A DNA stretch of 64,000 nucleotides from DATATJ01 sp963789075 (GCA_963789075.1 CAWBJQ010000013.1:310001-374000), one strand, 5' to 3'; counted from the first letter of the stretch, positions 32,154 through 40,903 are shown. Numbers and translations: made by a program. Notes: a model not told the origin generated them from the letters alone.

Positions 32154-32897
32154 TCAGTACGCCGCTGCGGCGGCCGGCGTCGGACCGGCTCCGCGGAGGC
32201 GTTCGAACGCCTGGCCGTTGCGGATTTCGACGATGCGGCCGAAGTAGCGTGCGGCCAATTCTGGCTGATGAAGCGAGCAGAGCAGCGCCACGCCCTGACG
32301 CTCCGCCAGACCGCACAGCAGCGCCAGTATGTCGTCGGCCGTGCGCGGGTCGAGCGAGGCGACCGGTTCGTCAGCGAGAATGAGGTCCGGCGCCTGAACC
32401 AGCGCGCGCGCAATCGCGACGCGCTGCTGCTCGCCGCCGGAGAGGCTGGATGTGGCAGCGCGAAGCTTGTGCGCCAGGCCCACCATCGTGAGAGCCTCTT
32501 CCGCCTCGTGAAGCGTGCCGGCTGACGGCCAGAGGAGGTACCGAAGCGCTTGCGTCGTGGTCCATCGACCGAGCGCGCCCGCCATCACATTCTGATGGAC
32601 GCGCAGCGGCTCGACGAGGTCGTGTTTCTGCGCGATCACAGCAATCCGGCGGCGCAGCGCACGAAGCGCCTTACCCCGGCATCGCGACACGTCGTCTCCG
32701 CGGAAGAGGGCCCGCCCCGCAGTGGCGTGCACCGTGCCGTTAATCGTACGGAACAGCGTCGTCTTGCCCGCGCCGCTCCTACCGACGATGGCGACGCGTT
32801 CGCCGGGCGCGACCGAGAGCGACAGCCCGCGCAGAATGGGCGAGCCGCCGCTCGCTGGCCGGACCTCAAGTCGGTCGATCGAAAGAAGTGGCTGCAC
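32154..32897 (-). CDS. ptxA: Phosphite/phosphonate ABC transporter ATPase
   Basis: A 247-residue PhnC/PtxA-type ATPase: Walker A GRSGAGKTTLFRTING, Q-loop IAVIAQKHDLVEPLRVHQNV, signature LSGGEQQRVAIARAL, Walker B DLILADEPVASLD and H-loop CSLHQPELAARYF. The RVHQNVMAGALGRW stretch is typical of the phosphonate/phosphite subgroup. I take GTG 32897 as start, seven bases after the ptxB stop; the open frame extends further upstream into ptxB but that part has no ATPase character. Ends ten bases before the ptxC start. Confidence 0.9.
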   Translation of the reverse strand: MQPLLSIDRLEVRPASGGSPILRGLSLSVAPGERVAIVGRSGAGKTTLFRTINGTVHATAGRALFRGDDVSRCRGKALRALRRRIAVIAQKHDLVEPLRVHQNVMAGALGRWTTTQALRYLLWPSAGTLHEAEEALTMVGLAHKLRAATSSLSGGEQQRVAIARALVQAPDLILADEPVASLDPRTADDILALLCGLAERQGVALLCSLHQPELAARYFGRIVEIRNGQAFERLRGAGPTPAAAAAY

Positions 32898-32904
32898 GGT
32901 CAGG

Positions 32905-33771
32905 TCAGAACAAGCCGAGGCGCTTGGCGACGTCTTCGATGGCCCGGTACTCCGCGTCGTTCGCGCGGACAAAACGCTGACCGCGGAGGATCGTCAGGAT
33001 TGGATCGTCGCGACCGACGGTCAGCCCCAGGAAGGCGTCGGCAAATTTCTTCTGCGCCGCCGAATCGATGTCCTTGCGCGCTACCCAGACGTAATCGACG
33101 AAGGCGGGCGTCGTATAGAAGACGCGAACCTTCGAGCCGTCGATCTTGCCCTCGGCGATGAGCGACTTGAAGACGGTCTCGTCGCTGGCGCCAGCGTCGG
33201 CCACACCGCTGGCGACGGCCTGGACGGTCGCCGCATGGCTGCCGGTGTAGCGGTACCATTGCAGGCTCTTGTCCGGATCGATGCCTGCTTCGGTCATCGC
33301 GCGGTAGGCCATCAGATGGCCGCTCGTCGAGTTGATGTCGCCGAAGGCGAAACGCTTGCCCTTGAGATCGGCGAGGGTGTGGATATTCGATGACGCCTGG
33401 GTGATCAACAAACTGTGGAACTGCTGATCGATATCGCGCTGCACGAGCGGGACGACGCCGTAGCTCGCGTGAGCCTTGACGTATGTGAGGCCGCCGAGAT
33501 ACGCGAAGTCAAGGGAGCCGTTGCCAAGACCTTCGACGGTGGCGTTGTAATTGGTAGGAATCACAAGCGCGACCGGGCGTCCGAGCGCCTTCGCCAGGTA
33601 GGCCTGGAGCGGGGCCTTTTCCTCGACCGACACCTGGGTGGCGCCGGCGTCGGGAATCATGCCGACTCTGAGCGGCGCCTCGGCGGCGGTAATGCCGCGG
33701 CCCCTTCCGACGACGATCAGCGTCAGCGCGGCGGCGGCTACGAGCGCCGAGCGGCGGAACGTTCTTGTCAT
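32905..33771 (-). CDS. ptxB: Phosphite/phosphonate periplasmic binding protein
   Basis: A 288-residue PhnD/PtxB family solute-binding protein with a Sec signal peptide (SALVAAAALTLIVVG) and mature start APLRVGMIPDAGATQ. Family segments: YLAKALGRPVALVIPTNYNATVEGL, DFAYLGGLTYVKAHA, LADLKGKRFAFGDINSTSGHLM, TGSHAATVQAVASGVADAGASDE and RVFYTTPAFVDYVWVARKDI. This is the first gene of the operon ptxB-A-C-D-E. A 203-base gap upstream contains the likely promoter and a perfect palindrome. Ligand specificity (phosphite rather than phosphonate) is inferred from the linked ptxD. Confidence 0.9.
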   Translation of the reverse strand: MTRTFRRSALVAAAALTLIVVGRGRGITAAEAPLRVGMIPDAGATQVSVEEKAPLQAYLAKALGRPVALVIPTNYNATVEGLGNGSLDFAYLGGLTYVKAHASYGVVPLVQRDIDQQFHSLLITQASSNIHTLADLKGKRFAFGDINSTSGHLMAYRAMTEAGIDPDKSLQWYRYTGSHAATVQAVASGVADAGASDETVFKSLIAEGKIDGSKVRVFYTTPAFVDYVWVARKDIDSAAQKKFADAFLGLTVGRDDPILTILRGQRFVRANDAEYRAIEDVAKRLGLF

Positions 33772-33890
33772 GCTGGCATTCCTCTGCGAGATGGAGTCGA
33801 GCCTGAAGGCCGCACGCAGGTGCGATCGCGATTCGCCATCGATCGCCGCGCGGCATTACGAACCGTGATGGATGGTATCGCCCTGACATC

Positions 33891-33905
33891 ACGCCACTGT
33901 GGCGT
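33891..33905. promoter_or_regulatory. Perfect 15-bp palindrome upstream of ptxB (candidate operator)
   Basis: acgccac-t-gtggcgt is a perfect inverted repeat of 7 bp around one central base, 120 bases upstream of the ptxB start. The one-base centre makes a hairpin unlikely and a protein-binding site more likely. It may bind the LysR protein or a phosphate-responsive regulator; neither is shown by sequence alone. Confidence 0.5.
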
Positions 33906-33973
33906 TCGTTTGACGAAGTTGTAAATTATGGGCCGCTGTGGGGGACGTTGTGTCCGGCTTCCGCCGAACCGCG

Positions 33974-36196
33974 TTAGAGCAATTTGTCCGGCGTGATCGG
34001 CAGGTCGCGGATCCGCCGGCCGGTCGCGTGATAGACCGCGTTCGCAACCGCCGGGGCTACTCCGGTGATGGTGATTTCTCCTACTCCTCGCGCGCCCACG
34101 CCATCGCTGTCGATGAACGGATCCGGGGCGTCGATGAACAGGATGTCGATAGAGGGCGTGTCGGCGTTCACGGGGATGGCATAGTCGGCGAAGTTGCTCG
34201 TGACGATGCTGCCGTCCCGTGAATCGTAGACCGTGTGCTCCATCAACGCCATGCCGATGCCCATGATGACGCCGCTATAACCCTGACTGCGCGCCGTTTT
34301 CGCGTTGATGATCTTGCCGACATCGAACGCGCTGACGACCCGCGAGACCTGCACCTTTGCGATCTCCGGATCGACCCTGACTTCCACGAACTGCGCGCCG
34401 AAGGACTGGAAGGCATACTTCTCCCGTTCAGCTCCGGGCTGGGTATATCCCTCGCCTTCGATTTCCAACTGATTCGTCCGCTTCAGCACGTCTTCGTACG
34501 CGAGGCCGGATGACGGGTCAGCCCCCTTCGGAAAGACCCGGCCGCCTTCGGCGACGATGTCGTCGGGATGCCGATTGGTGAAGGGCGACGCCGGCATCGC
34601 GGCCGCCAGTCGTTTCAGCTTGCTGAGCGCATCCTGAGCCGCCTTTCGTGTTGCCGGAAGAATGCTGGCCGTCGTCATCGACCCACCCGAGACTGGCGCC
34701 GGCGGCAACAGGCTGTCGCCGAGAATCGTACGAATGCTCTCGATCGGGACGCCCATCACATCGGCCGCAATCTGGGCCATCGTCGTGTAGGTGCCGCCGC
34801 CCATGTCCTGGGTGGCGCTCATCACGTCGATGCCTCCGTCCTGCCGTAATCGAACTTTCGCAGCGCCAGGGCTGCGGATCCCGGGGTACGTCGCCGTCGC
34901 CATGCCCCATCCGACGAGCACGTTGCCGTCGCGCATGGATCCGGGTTGTGCGGTGCGCTTCGCCCACCCGAAGCGTTCTGCGGCCACCCGATAGCACTCC
35001 TTCAAGTGCTTGCTCGACCATGGCATCCCTACTTGTTCGTTGAGGTCCGCATGATTGACGAGCCGCAGCTCCACAGGATCCATATTCAGGGTGTAGGCGA
35101 GCTCGTCGAGCGCCGACTCCAGTGCGAAAAGGCCCGGGCTCTCGCCAGGCGCGCGCATCGATGTCGGTGTTGCGACGTTCACGCGGACGGCCCGGTGCCT
35201 CACGCGGATGTTCGGACAGCTGTAAAGAAAGCGCGACGTGTTTCCGCACGGCTCGATGAATTCGTCGACATTGGACGTCTGCACGATCGTGTCGTGATCG
35301 ATCGCCACGAGCTTGCCGGTGCGCTCGGCGCCGAGCCGCATGTGCTGTGTGGTGTCCGACCGGTGGCCGCATGCGCTGAACATCTGCTTGCGCGTCAGGT
35401 TCAGCTTCACCGGGCGATTCACCTTTCTGGCGGCGATGGCGCTCAGAACCGAGTGCGGCCACACGAATCCCTTGCACCCGAAGGCGCCTCCGATGAATGG
35501 GGAGACGATATGGATCTTTTCCTCAGGCATGCCGAGGGTTCGTGCAACAGTGTTGCGGGCGGCAGCGACCCACTGCGTGGTTTCGTAGAGCGTCAGCTCG
35601 TCACCGTTCCATACGGCGATGGACGCCGATGGCTCCATCGGGTTGTGGTGCTCGATCGGCGTCGTGTAGCTCGCCTCGTGCGTGACAGCGGCTCGCGACA
35701 GAGCGGCGTCCGGATCGCCGCGCGTGGTCGAGAGCTTCTCGCCGAAGAATTCATCGGGCGAATACGCGGTGTCCAGCGCCGCATCCGTTTCGACGATCGG
35801 GTCTTCGACGGCGTACGAGACCTTGACCCGCTCTGCTGCGTATCGCGCCTGCTCGAGTGTCTCGGCGACCAGAATCGCCACGTATTGCCCCGAGTAGTGC
35901 ACCCGATCGTCTTCGAACACGACTCGCGCTTCGCCGGGCTTACTCGCGGACATGAAGTCGTCGTCGGGTCGGTACAGCTTCGGCGCATTGCCGTGATGGA
36001 TGACCGCGAGAACACCGGGCGCCTTCTCGGCCACGGAGGTATCGATGGCCGTAATGCGGCCGTTGGCGATGGTGCTCTGGATCGCGATGGCGTGGGCGAC
36101 GCTGGCAATCGGATGATCGGCCGCATACGGCGCGCGTCCGGTCACTTTGAGCCGGCCGTCTTTTCTGCTGATCGATCCGCCTACGGCAGTCGACAT
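33974..36196 (-). CDS. paoC: Molybdenum aldehyde oxidoreductase, large (Mo-cofactor) subunit, PaoC-like
   Basis: A 740-residue xanthine-dehydrogenase-family catalytic subunit. N-terminal a/b-hammerhead domain (RKDGRLKVTGRAPYAADHPI), TTQWVAAARNTVARTLGM, the FIGGAFGCKGFVWPHSVLSA cofactor region, RAPGESPGLFALESALDELA, QDMGGGTYTTMAQIAADVMG, and GARGVGEITITGVAPAVANA containing the catalytic Glu of the GxGE motif. Start ATG 36196 is preceded by cgaggac. The gene order FeS, FAD, Mo subunit matches the E. coli periplasmic aldehyde oxidase PaoABC. Probably detoxifies aldehydes. Frame intact. Confidence 0.9.
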   Translation of the reverse strand: MSTAVGGSISRKDGRLKVTGRAPYAADHPIASVAHAIAIQSTIANGRITAIDTSVAEKAPGVLAVIHHGNAPKLYRPDDDFMSASKPGEARVVFEDDRVHYSGQYVAILVAETLEQARYAAERVKVSYAVEDPIVETDAALDTAYSPDEFFGEKLSTTRGDPDAALSRAAVTHEASYTTPIEHHNPMEPSASIAVWNGDELTLYETTQWVAAARNTVARTLGMPEEKIHIVSPFIGGAFGCKGFVWPHSVLSAIAARKVNRPVKLNLTRKQMFSACGHRSDTTQHMRLGAERTGKLVAIDHDTIVQTSNVDEFIEPCGNTSRFLYSCPNIRVRHRAVRVNVATPTSMRAPGESPGLFALESALDELAYTLNMDPVELRLVNHADLNEQVGMPWSSKHLKECYRVAAERFGWAKRTAQPGSMRDGNVLVGWGMATATYPGIRSPGAAKVRLRQDGGIDVMSATQDMGGGTYTTMAQIAADVMGVPIESIRTILGDSLLPPAPVSGGSMTTASILPATRKAAQDALSKLKRLAAAMPASPFTNRHPDDIVAEGGRVFPKGADPSSGLAYEDVLKRTNQLEIEGEGYTQPGAEREKYAFQSFGAQFVEVRVDPEIAKVQVSRVVSAFDVGKIINAKTARSQGYSGVIMGIGMALMEHTVYDSRDGSIVTSNFADYAIPVNADTPSIDILFIDAPDPFIDSDGVGARGVGEITITGVAPAVANAVYHATGRRIRDLPITPDKLL

Positions 36197-36247
36197 GGTC
36201 AGTCCTCGTTCAAAAGCCCGTGGCAGAAATCCGTCCACGGACTGCGA

Positions 36248-36290
36248 GACGCAGAGAAAGTGTCACAGAGACACTAGGGCACAGAGAATT
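36248..36290. repeat. acacagag-type short repeat between the FAD and Mo subunit genes
   Basis: cgcagagaaagtgtcacag followed by agacactagggcacagagaa is a run of degenerate cacagag units of the kind dispersed in acidobacterial intergenic DNA. It fills the 93-base gap between two genes that should be co-transcribed, an unusual place for an insertion. Confidence 0.5.
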
Positions 36291-37276
36291 CAAAGGTTAT
36301 GCGACAGCGCATCAGTGAGCGCGCGGACGATCGCGCGTTTGGCGAGCTCGATTTTGTACGCGTTGTAACGGCGCGGCACCGCGCCGGTGAGCGCAGCGTC
36401 CGCGGCGCTCCGGAATGTGGCCTGGTTCGCCGTTGACCCCGTGAGTACCCGTTCGGCTTCGAGCGCCCGCCATGGTTTCGTCGCGACTCCACCGAGTGCG
36501 ACACGGACGCTTCGAACGGTCGGTCCTTCGAGCTGCAGCGCCGTCGCAGCCGAGGCGAGCGCGAACTCGTACGAGGCGCGATCGCGCAGCTTGACGTATG
36601 CCGAGTGTCGTCCAAACGGCCGGTTCGGCAAGCTGACGTACGTGATCAGCTCGCCCGGACGAACCACCGTCTCCTGATCCGGGGTGTCACCCGGGAGCAG
36701 ATGAAAATCCGTGATCGGCACCAGGCGTTCGCCGTTCGCGCCCCGAATGTGAACCAGCGCGTCGAGGGCGACGAGCGCGACCGCCATGTCCGATGGATGC
36801 GTCGCGATGCATTTGTCGCTCACGCCAAGAATGGCGTGAATGCGGTTGTAGCCGTCGATCGCCGCGCAGCCCGCACCAGGTTGACGCTTGTTGCACGGGT
36901 ATACCGGGTCGCGGAAGTAGTAGCAGCGCGTGCGCTGCATCAGGTTGCCACCCGTTGTCGCCATGTTGCGCAGCTGTGCGGAGGCGCCGGCGAGGATGGC
37001 CTGAGAGAGCACCCGATATCGCGACTGAATCCGCAAATCGTTCGCTAGATCGCCGTTCCGAACGAGCGCGCCGATTCTGATCGACCCGTCGGATTGATCT
37101 TCGATCCGGTTGAGCGGCAGCCCGTTGATGTCCACGAGTGCCGCAGGAACTTCGACGTTCAGCTTCATCAAATCAAGGAGCGTGGTTCCTCCGGCGACGA
37201 ATGTCGCGTTTCCGAGCCGCGCCCGTTCGAGCGCCTCGTGCTCATTCGTGACCTTTTCATAGGAGAACGGCTGCAT
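36290..37276 (-). CDS. paoB: Aldehyde oxidoreductase FAD-binding subunit, PaoB-like
   Basis: A 328-residue CO/xanthine dehydrogenase FAD subunit. FAD-binding segments FVAGGTTLLDLMKLNVEVP and ATTGGNLMQRTRCYYFRD are present. The cysteine-rich insert (CYYFRDPVYPCNKRQPGAGC) matches the extra [4Fe-4S] cluster site found in PaoB-type subunits and absent from standard xanthine dehydrogenase. The C-terminal domain (RVALGGVATKPWRALEAE) is typical. Starts nine bases after the FeS-subunit stop. Frame intact. Confidence 0.9.
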   Translation of the reverse strand: MQPFSYEKVTNEHEALERARLGNATFVAGGTTLLDLMKLNVEVPAALVDINGLPLNRIEDQSDGSIRIGALVRNGDLANDLRIQSRYRVLSQAILAGASAQLRNMATTGGNLMQRTRCYYFRDPVYPCNKRQPGAGCAAIDGYNRIHAILGVSDKCIATHPSDMAVALVALDALVHIRGANGERLVPITDFHLLPGDTPDQETVVRPGELITYVSLPNRPFGRHSAYVKLRDRASYEFALASAATALQLEGPTVRSVRVALGGVATKPWRALEAERVLTGSTANQATFRSAADAALTGAVPRRYNAYKIELAKRAIVRALTDALSHNL

Positions 37277-37285
37277 GACAGGCTC

Positions 37286-37867
37286 TCACGCGCGGCCGCG
37301 CGCCGATTGAACCGCCGCGACGATGTTCGGGTACGCGCCGCAGCGGCACAGGTTTCCGCTCATCTGCTCCCGCACGTCATCGTCGCTCGGTCCGCACGGT
37401 TCGTTGAGCAGGGCCGCCCCAGACATGATCTGGCCGGCTGTGCAATATCCGCATTGGAAGGCATCGTGCTCGATGAACGCTTCCTGCACCGGATGGAGCA
37501 CGCCGTCCCGCTCCAGCCCTTCGATGGTGACGATGTCGTCGCTTTCGTGCATGACCGCGAGCGTGAGACACGAAAGAACGCGACGGCCGTTGACGTGGAC
37601 GGTGCAGGCGCCGCACTGGCCGTGATCGCAGCCCTTCTTGGTGCCGAAGAGTTGAAGCTGCTCGCGCAGCGCGTCGAGCAAGGTGGCGCGTGTGTCGACG
37701 TCGAACCGAACAGCTTCGCCGTTCACGCGCAATGAGACCGCGCAGGTAACGATGGCGGCCGGCCCGACGGGATGGACGCCTGACTTAGCGGTGGTCTCCT
37801 GCGCCGGGGCGCTGGCGGCCGCCGTAATTCGTATGAATTCGAGTCGGTCGAGTAAAGCGATGGACAT
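37286..37867 (-). CDS. paoA: Aldehyde oxidoreductase [2Fe-2S] subunit, PaoA-like
   Basis: A 193-residue protein with both [2Fe-2S] sites: plant-type GCDHGQCGACTVHVNGRRVLSC and the helical-domain motifs CGYCTAGQ and LCRCGAYPNI. N-terminal residues 1-40 are an extension without a clear twin-arginine signal, although E. coli PaoA has one; the export route is therefore uncertain. First gene of the paoABC operon. Frame intact. Confidence 0.9.
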   Translation of the reverse strand: MSIALLDRLEFIRITAAASAPAQETTAKSGVHPVGPAAIVTCAVSLRVNGEAVRFDVDTRATLLDALREQLQLFGTKKGCDHGQCGACTVHVNGRRVLSCLTLAVMHESDDIVTIEGLERDGVLHPVQEAFIEHDAFQCGYCTAGQIMSGAALLNEPCGPSDDDVREQMSGNLCRCGAYPNIVAAVQSARGRA

Positions 37868-38043
37868 TTAAAACACTCGCAATCAAGAGTTCACAAGTCA
37901 CAATTCACAAAGGGAGCGTTGCGACAGAGCAACGTCGATTGCCACGAGAGAACGCTCGAATCGCGTGCAAATGGAACGCCGCCTGCCGCATCAGCTCATC
38001 TTCACTATGGTGAGCAGCTCAATCTGATCAGATTGGCATCGCA

Positions 38044-38430
38044 TCATTTCCAGAGAACGTACGCGCCCCCGTCGGTACAGGCAATGACAACGTTCATCAG
38101 AACGAGCATCAGATCGTAGTGCCATCCGGACGCCTTCTCTCCCCAGAAACCGGTGTGCCACACAAAGATCTTCTTGTAGATCGCCCCCAGCATGACCAGG
38201 ATCAAACCAATCGCCGCAAGTTGAGTGAGAACGCCACACGCGACTGCTACACCACCGGCAAGCTCCGCGGCGCCGAGAAGCATCGTAAACGCTGGAGTCA
38301 TTCCGATGCTTTTCGCCCGCTCCTTTGGATCGGCCATGTCAGTCCAGCCGCTGGTCGCAAACACTGCCGCCACCATCAGCCTCATCAGCAGCAAGCTGAG
38401 GTCGGTAAATTGAGCGAGCTGTAGACGCAT
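38044..38430 (-). CDS. DoxX-family membrane protein
   Basis: A 128-residue protein with four hydrophobic segments: LSLLLMRLMVAAVFATSGW, MLLGAAELAGGVAVACGV, LAAIGLILVMLGAIYKKI and LMLVLMNVVIACTDGG. The pattern and the GAxELxGGxAxxxGxLT segment fit the DoxX/MauE family. Function is not defined for most members; some take part in redox or thiosulfate metabolism. Separated by about 60 bases from the DUF4126 gene on the same strand, and possibly co-transcribed with it and the pirin gene. Confidence 0.8.
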   Translation of the reverse strand: MRLQLAQFTDLSLLLMRLMVAAVFATSGWTDMADPKERAKSIGMTPAFTMLLGAAELAGGVAVACGVLTQLAAIGLILVMLGAIYKKIFVWHTGFWGEKASGWHYDLMLVLMNVVIACTDGGAYVLWK

Positions 38431-38490
38431 CTATGGACCGACTTCTGTCTCGGGCGATTCGGCTTGCAGAGTCGTATGGGTGAGGCGCGC

Positions 38491-38976
38491 TCAGAACCGC
38501 GACACAATTAGAAGGCCGCCGCCAATCGCTACCGCGTCTTCCAAGAGAGCAATGACGAAGTCCGGAACCCTGAGGGCGCGCACGAGGCCCGTGCGAACTT
38601 GGTAGCCAGCAAATGCGCCGGCGATCCCACCGGCCGCGCCAAGGACGGCCCCCAGTCCCATCGACTGCATCCAGGACGCCGCAACGCACGCGCCGGCCAG
38701 ACCTCCGAACATGCCGCGGCCGATGAGCCCGGGAAGTCCTGTGCGGTTGGGGGTAGACGGAAGCTTGTCGGCCACCAGTTCACCGAGCGCGAGCACGGTG
38801 AAAATCGCGACGGCAGCAGTCGAGCCCATTAGGGCCAGCGGAGAGTGATGGAGGTCGAGCCAATGTCGGTTCGCGGCCCAGGCCACGACGGCTGGTGCGG
38901 TCAGAGCGCGCAATCCGGCGATTACACCAATGAGAAAGGCCAAAAGCAGCACTTGGGAGGGCACGGGAATTACCAC
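38491..38976 (-). CDS. DUF4126 membrane protein
   Basis: A 161-residue protein with hydrophobic segments VLLLAFLIGVIAGLRALTAP, STAAVAIFTVLALGELVADKLP, GMFGGLAGACVAASW, VLGAAGGIAGAFAGYQVR and a final FVIALLEDAVAIGGGLLIVSRF. The GLRALTAPAVVAWAA and ELVADKLPSTPNRT stretches are hallmarks of the DUF4126 family. No function is established. Begins 13 bases downstream of the pirin stop. Confidence 0.8.
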   Translation of the reverse strand: MVIPVPSQVLLLAFLIGVIAGLRALTAPAVVAWAANRHWLDLHHSPLALMGSTAAVAIFTVLALGELVADKLPSTPNRTGLPGLIGRGMFGGLAGACVAASWMQSMGLGAVLGAAGGIAGAFAGYQVRTGLVRALRVPDFVIALLEDAVAIGGGLLIVSRF

Positions 38977-38989
38977 AGCCTGCCTGGTT

Positions 38990-39894
38990 TCATTTCAGAA
39001 ATGTGCCTCGCTCGAGCTCCTCGAAGGCCTGCCGGAGTTCGGCCTGCGTGTTCATGACGATCGGGCCGTACCACGCCACCGGTTCCTGAAGCGGCTGTCC
39101 GGAGACCAGCAGGAAGCGGATGCCGTTCTCGCCGCCCTGGACCACGACTTCGTCGCCCCGATCGAACAACACCAGCGAGCGATTGTCGACCTCGGCCGGC
39201 GGCGTGGCATGAGGCCACCAGCCGACGCCTTCGGTCGGCACCGCGAGCGGTTCGGAGGCGTTGCAGAACGTCCCCGATCCGCCGAACACGTACGCGAACG
39301 CGTGGCGCGCGGTCTCGACCGGCAGCGTTTTTCGTTTGCCCGGCGGAACCGACACATCGAGGTACGTCGGATCGGCCGCAATGCCCTCGACCGGCCCGGT
39401 CTTCCCCCAGAAGTGCCCGCACACCAGCCGAACGTGCGTGCCGTCATCGTCGGTGATCGTCGGGATGTCCGCCGCCTTCACTTCCTGGTAGCGGGGCTTC
39501 GTCATCTTGAGCGCCGCGGGAAGATTCGCCCACAGCTGAAACCCGTGCATGCGGCCGGTCTGATCGCCCTTTCGGCATTTCCTGGTGCACGATGCCGCTG
39601 CCGGCGGTCATCCACTGGATGTCGCCCGCGCGCGATCGCACCGCGGTTTCCGAGACTGTCGCCATGTTCCACGGTTCCGGCGAGCACGTATGTGATCGTC
39701 TCGATGCCGCGATGCGGATGCCAGGGAAAGCCCGCCAGATAATCCTCCGGCACGTCGTTTCGAAAGTCGTCGAGCAGGAGGAACGGATCGTAGTCGGACG
39801 TCTGGCCGAAGCCGAACGCACGGCGCAGGTGGACGCCCGCGCCTTCCAGCGTGGGTTTGGCTGTGATCAGCTTCTTGACGGCTCGAATTGACAT
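38990..39894 (-). CDS. Pirin-family cupin protein (two frame breaks)
   Basis: A bicupin pirin; metal-binding residues are in DPFLLLDDF...GFPWHPHRGIETITYVLAG, VEHGDS and GSGIVHQEMPKG. The C-terminal cupin reads YLDVSVPPGKRKTLPVE, AYVFGGSGTFCN and LFDRGDEVVVQGGENGIRFLLVSGQPL. Some pirins have quercetinase activity, others act as redox-sensing cofactors. The two breaks at 39627/39628 (cg[c/g]) and 39566/39567 (gg[g/c]) are on the minus strand and again fit synonymous two-allele pairs; after correction the protein runs through DIQWMTAGSGIVHQEMPKG to MHGFQLWANLPAALKM. About 300 residues. Confidence 0.88.
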
Positions 39895-39928
39895 GGTCGC
39901 CTCTCGATTCGTTGTTGTCTGGGGGACT

Positions 39929-40903
39929 CTACAAACGGCTGACCGCTAGCATCGTGAGATCGTCGGTCGATCCAGGTCCGCCGCGGAAGGCGGCCAGATC
40001 GCGCAGGCACTCGGCAATAACCGCTTTCGGCTGCTGGCTCGCCGATGCCGCCAGTTCGCACAGGCGCTCTATCCCGTATTCGACGCCGGTCGCATCCTCT
40101 GCTTCAACCAGGCCGTCGGTGTAGAGCAGCAGCATCTCGCCCGGCGCCAGATGTATGGTTTGCGACGAGAAGCTTGCGCTGCAAAACATGCCGATCGGCA
40201 AACTGGTCGCGTCAAGCCGCGCGATCTCGCCCGCGCGGACGACGAGCGGCGGTGGATGGCCGGCATTGCAGATTTCGATCTCGCCAGACGAGGACGCGCG
40301 GCCGCAGATGAGCGTCGCGTAATGGGTCGGCAGCGTGGTTTCGCAGAAGACCCGGCTGGCGCGTTCCATCAATTGGCTGAGCGGCAAGTCAAGACTGATC
40401 AGCGTCCGCAGCGTCGCGCTCAAGTGCGACATCAGGAGCGCCGCGGCGATTCCCTTGCCGGACACGTCCCCGATCAGGAAATATCCGTGATCGGCAGTGT
40501 CGGGAATCAGATCGCAGTAGTCGCCGCTCACGGGGCCCGCGGGCTGATAGTGATAGACGATTTCCCATCCATTGAGGCTGACGTCTGGCTTTGGCAACAG
40601 TTCTCGCTGGATGCGCAAGGCGAGATCGAGGTCCTGCTGAAGCGCGTGCTGCTGGCCGGACGTCAGGTGATCAAGACAGAATTGCGTCAGCGGATCGGCG
40701 AGCAGTCGGTCGGGCTCGATCGCGTCGTTGCACGTCGCGCAAAGGCCGAAGGTGCCGGCGTTCATGCGCCCGAGCGTCGCATCCACGGCCTCCAGGAGGC
40801 GCGTCACTTCGTCCGCTCCGACGAGCGCAGCGGCCGCGCTCTCGAGTTTCCGACGTCGATCGATCAGTTGATCGCGGAGAATAGGGAGTGCAGTTGCTTC
40901 CAT
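39929..40903 (-). CDS. PP2C (SpoIIE-type) phosphatase with N-terminal DksA-like zinc finger
   Basis: A 324-residue soluble protein. Residues 1-85 resemble DksA/TraR: an acidic coiled region, then LGRMNAGTFGLCATCNDAI and LTQFCLDHL, giving C-x2-C-x17-C-x2-H where DksA has four cysteines. The rest is a SpoIIE-type PP2C domain: IQRELLPKPDVSLNGWEI, GPVSGDYCDLI, IGDVSGKGIAAALLMSHL, NAGHPPPLVV, LLLYTDGLVEAED and STDDLTMLAV. ATG 40903 is preferred because ggagg lies eight bases upstream; a TTG 15 bases earlier extends the frame. No membrane segment, unlike the phosphatase at 305-1276. The finger could sense redox or bind RNA polymerase; this is inference. Confidence 0.85.
   Translation of the reverse strand: MEATALPILRDQLIDRRRKLESAAAALVGADEVTRLLEAVDATLGRMNAGTFGLCATCNDAIEPDRLLADPLTQFCLDHLTSGQQHALQQDLDLALRIQRELLPKPDVSLNGWEIVYHYQPAGPVSGDYCDLIPDTADHGYFLIGDVSGKGIAAALLMSHLSATLRTLISLDLPLSQLMERASRVFCETTLPTHYATLICGRASSSGEIEICNAGHPPPLVVRAGEIARLDATSLPIGMFCSASFSSQTIHLAPGEMLLLYTDGLVEAEDATGVEYGIERLCELAASASQQPKAVIAECLRDLAAFRGGPGSTDDLTMLAVSRL

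Noticed and set aside
33891..33905. Rho-independent terminator for paoC
   Set aside because: The inverted repeat has a one-base centre and no T-run on either side, so it is a poor terminator.
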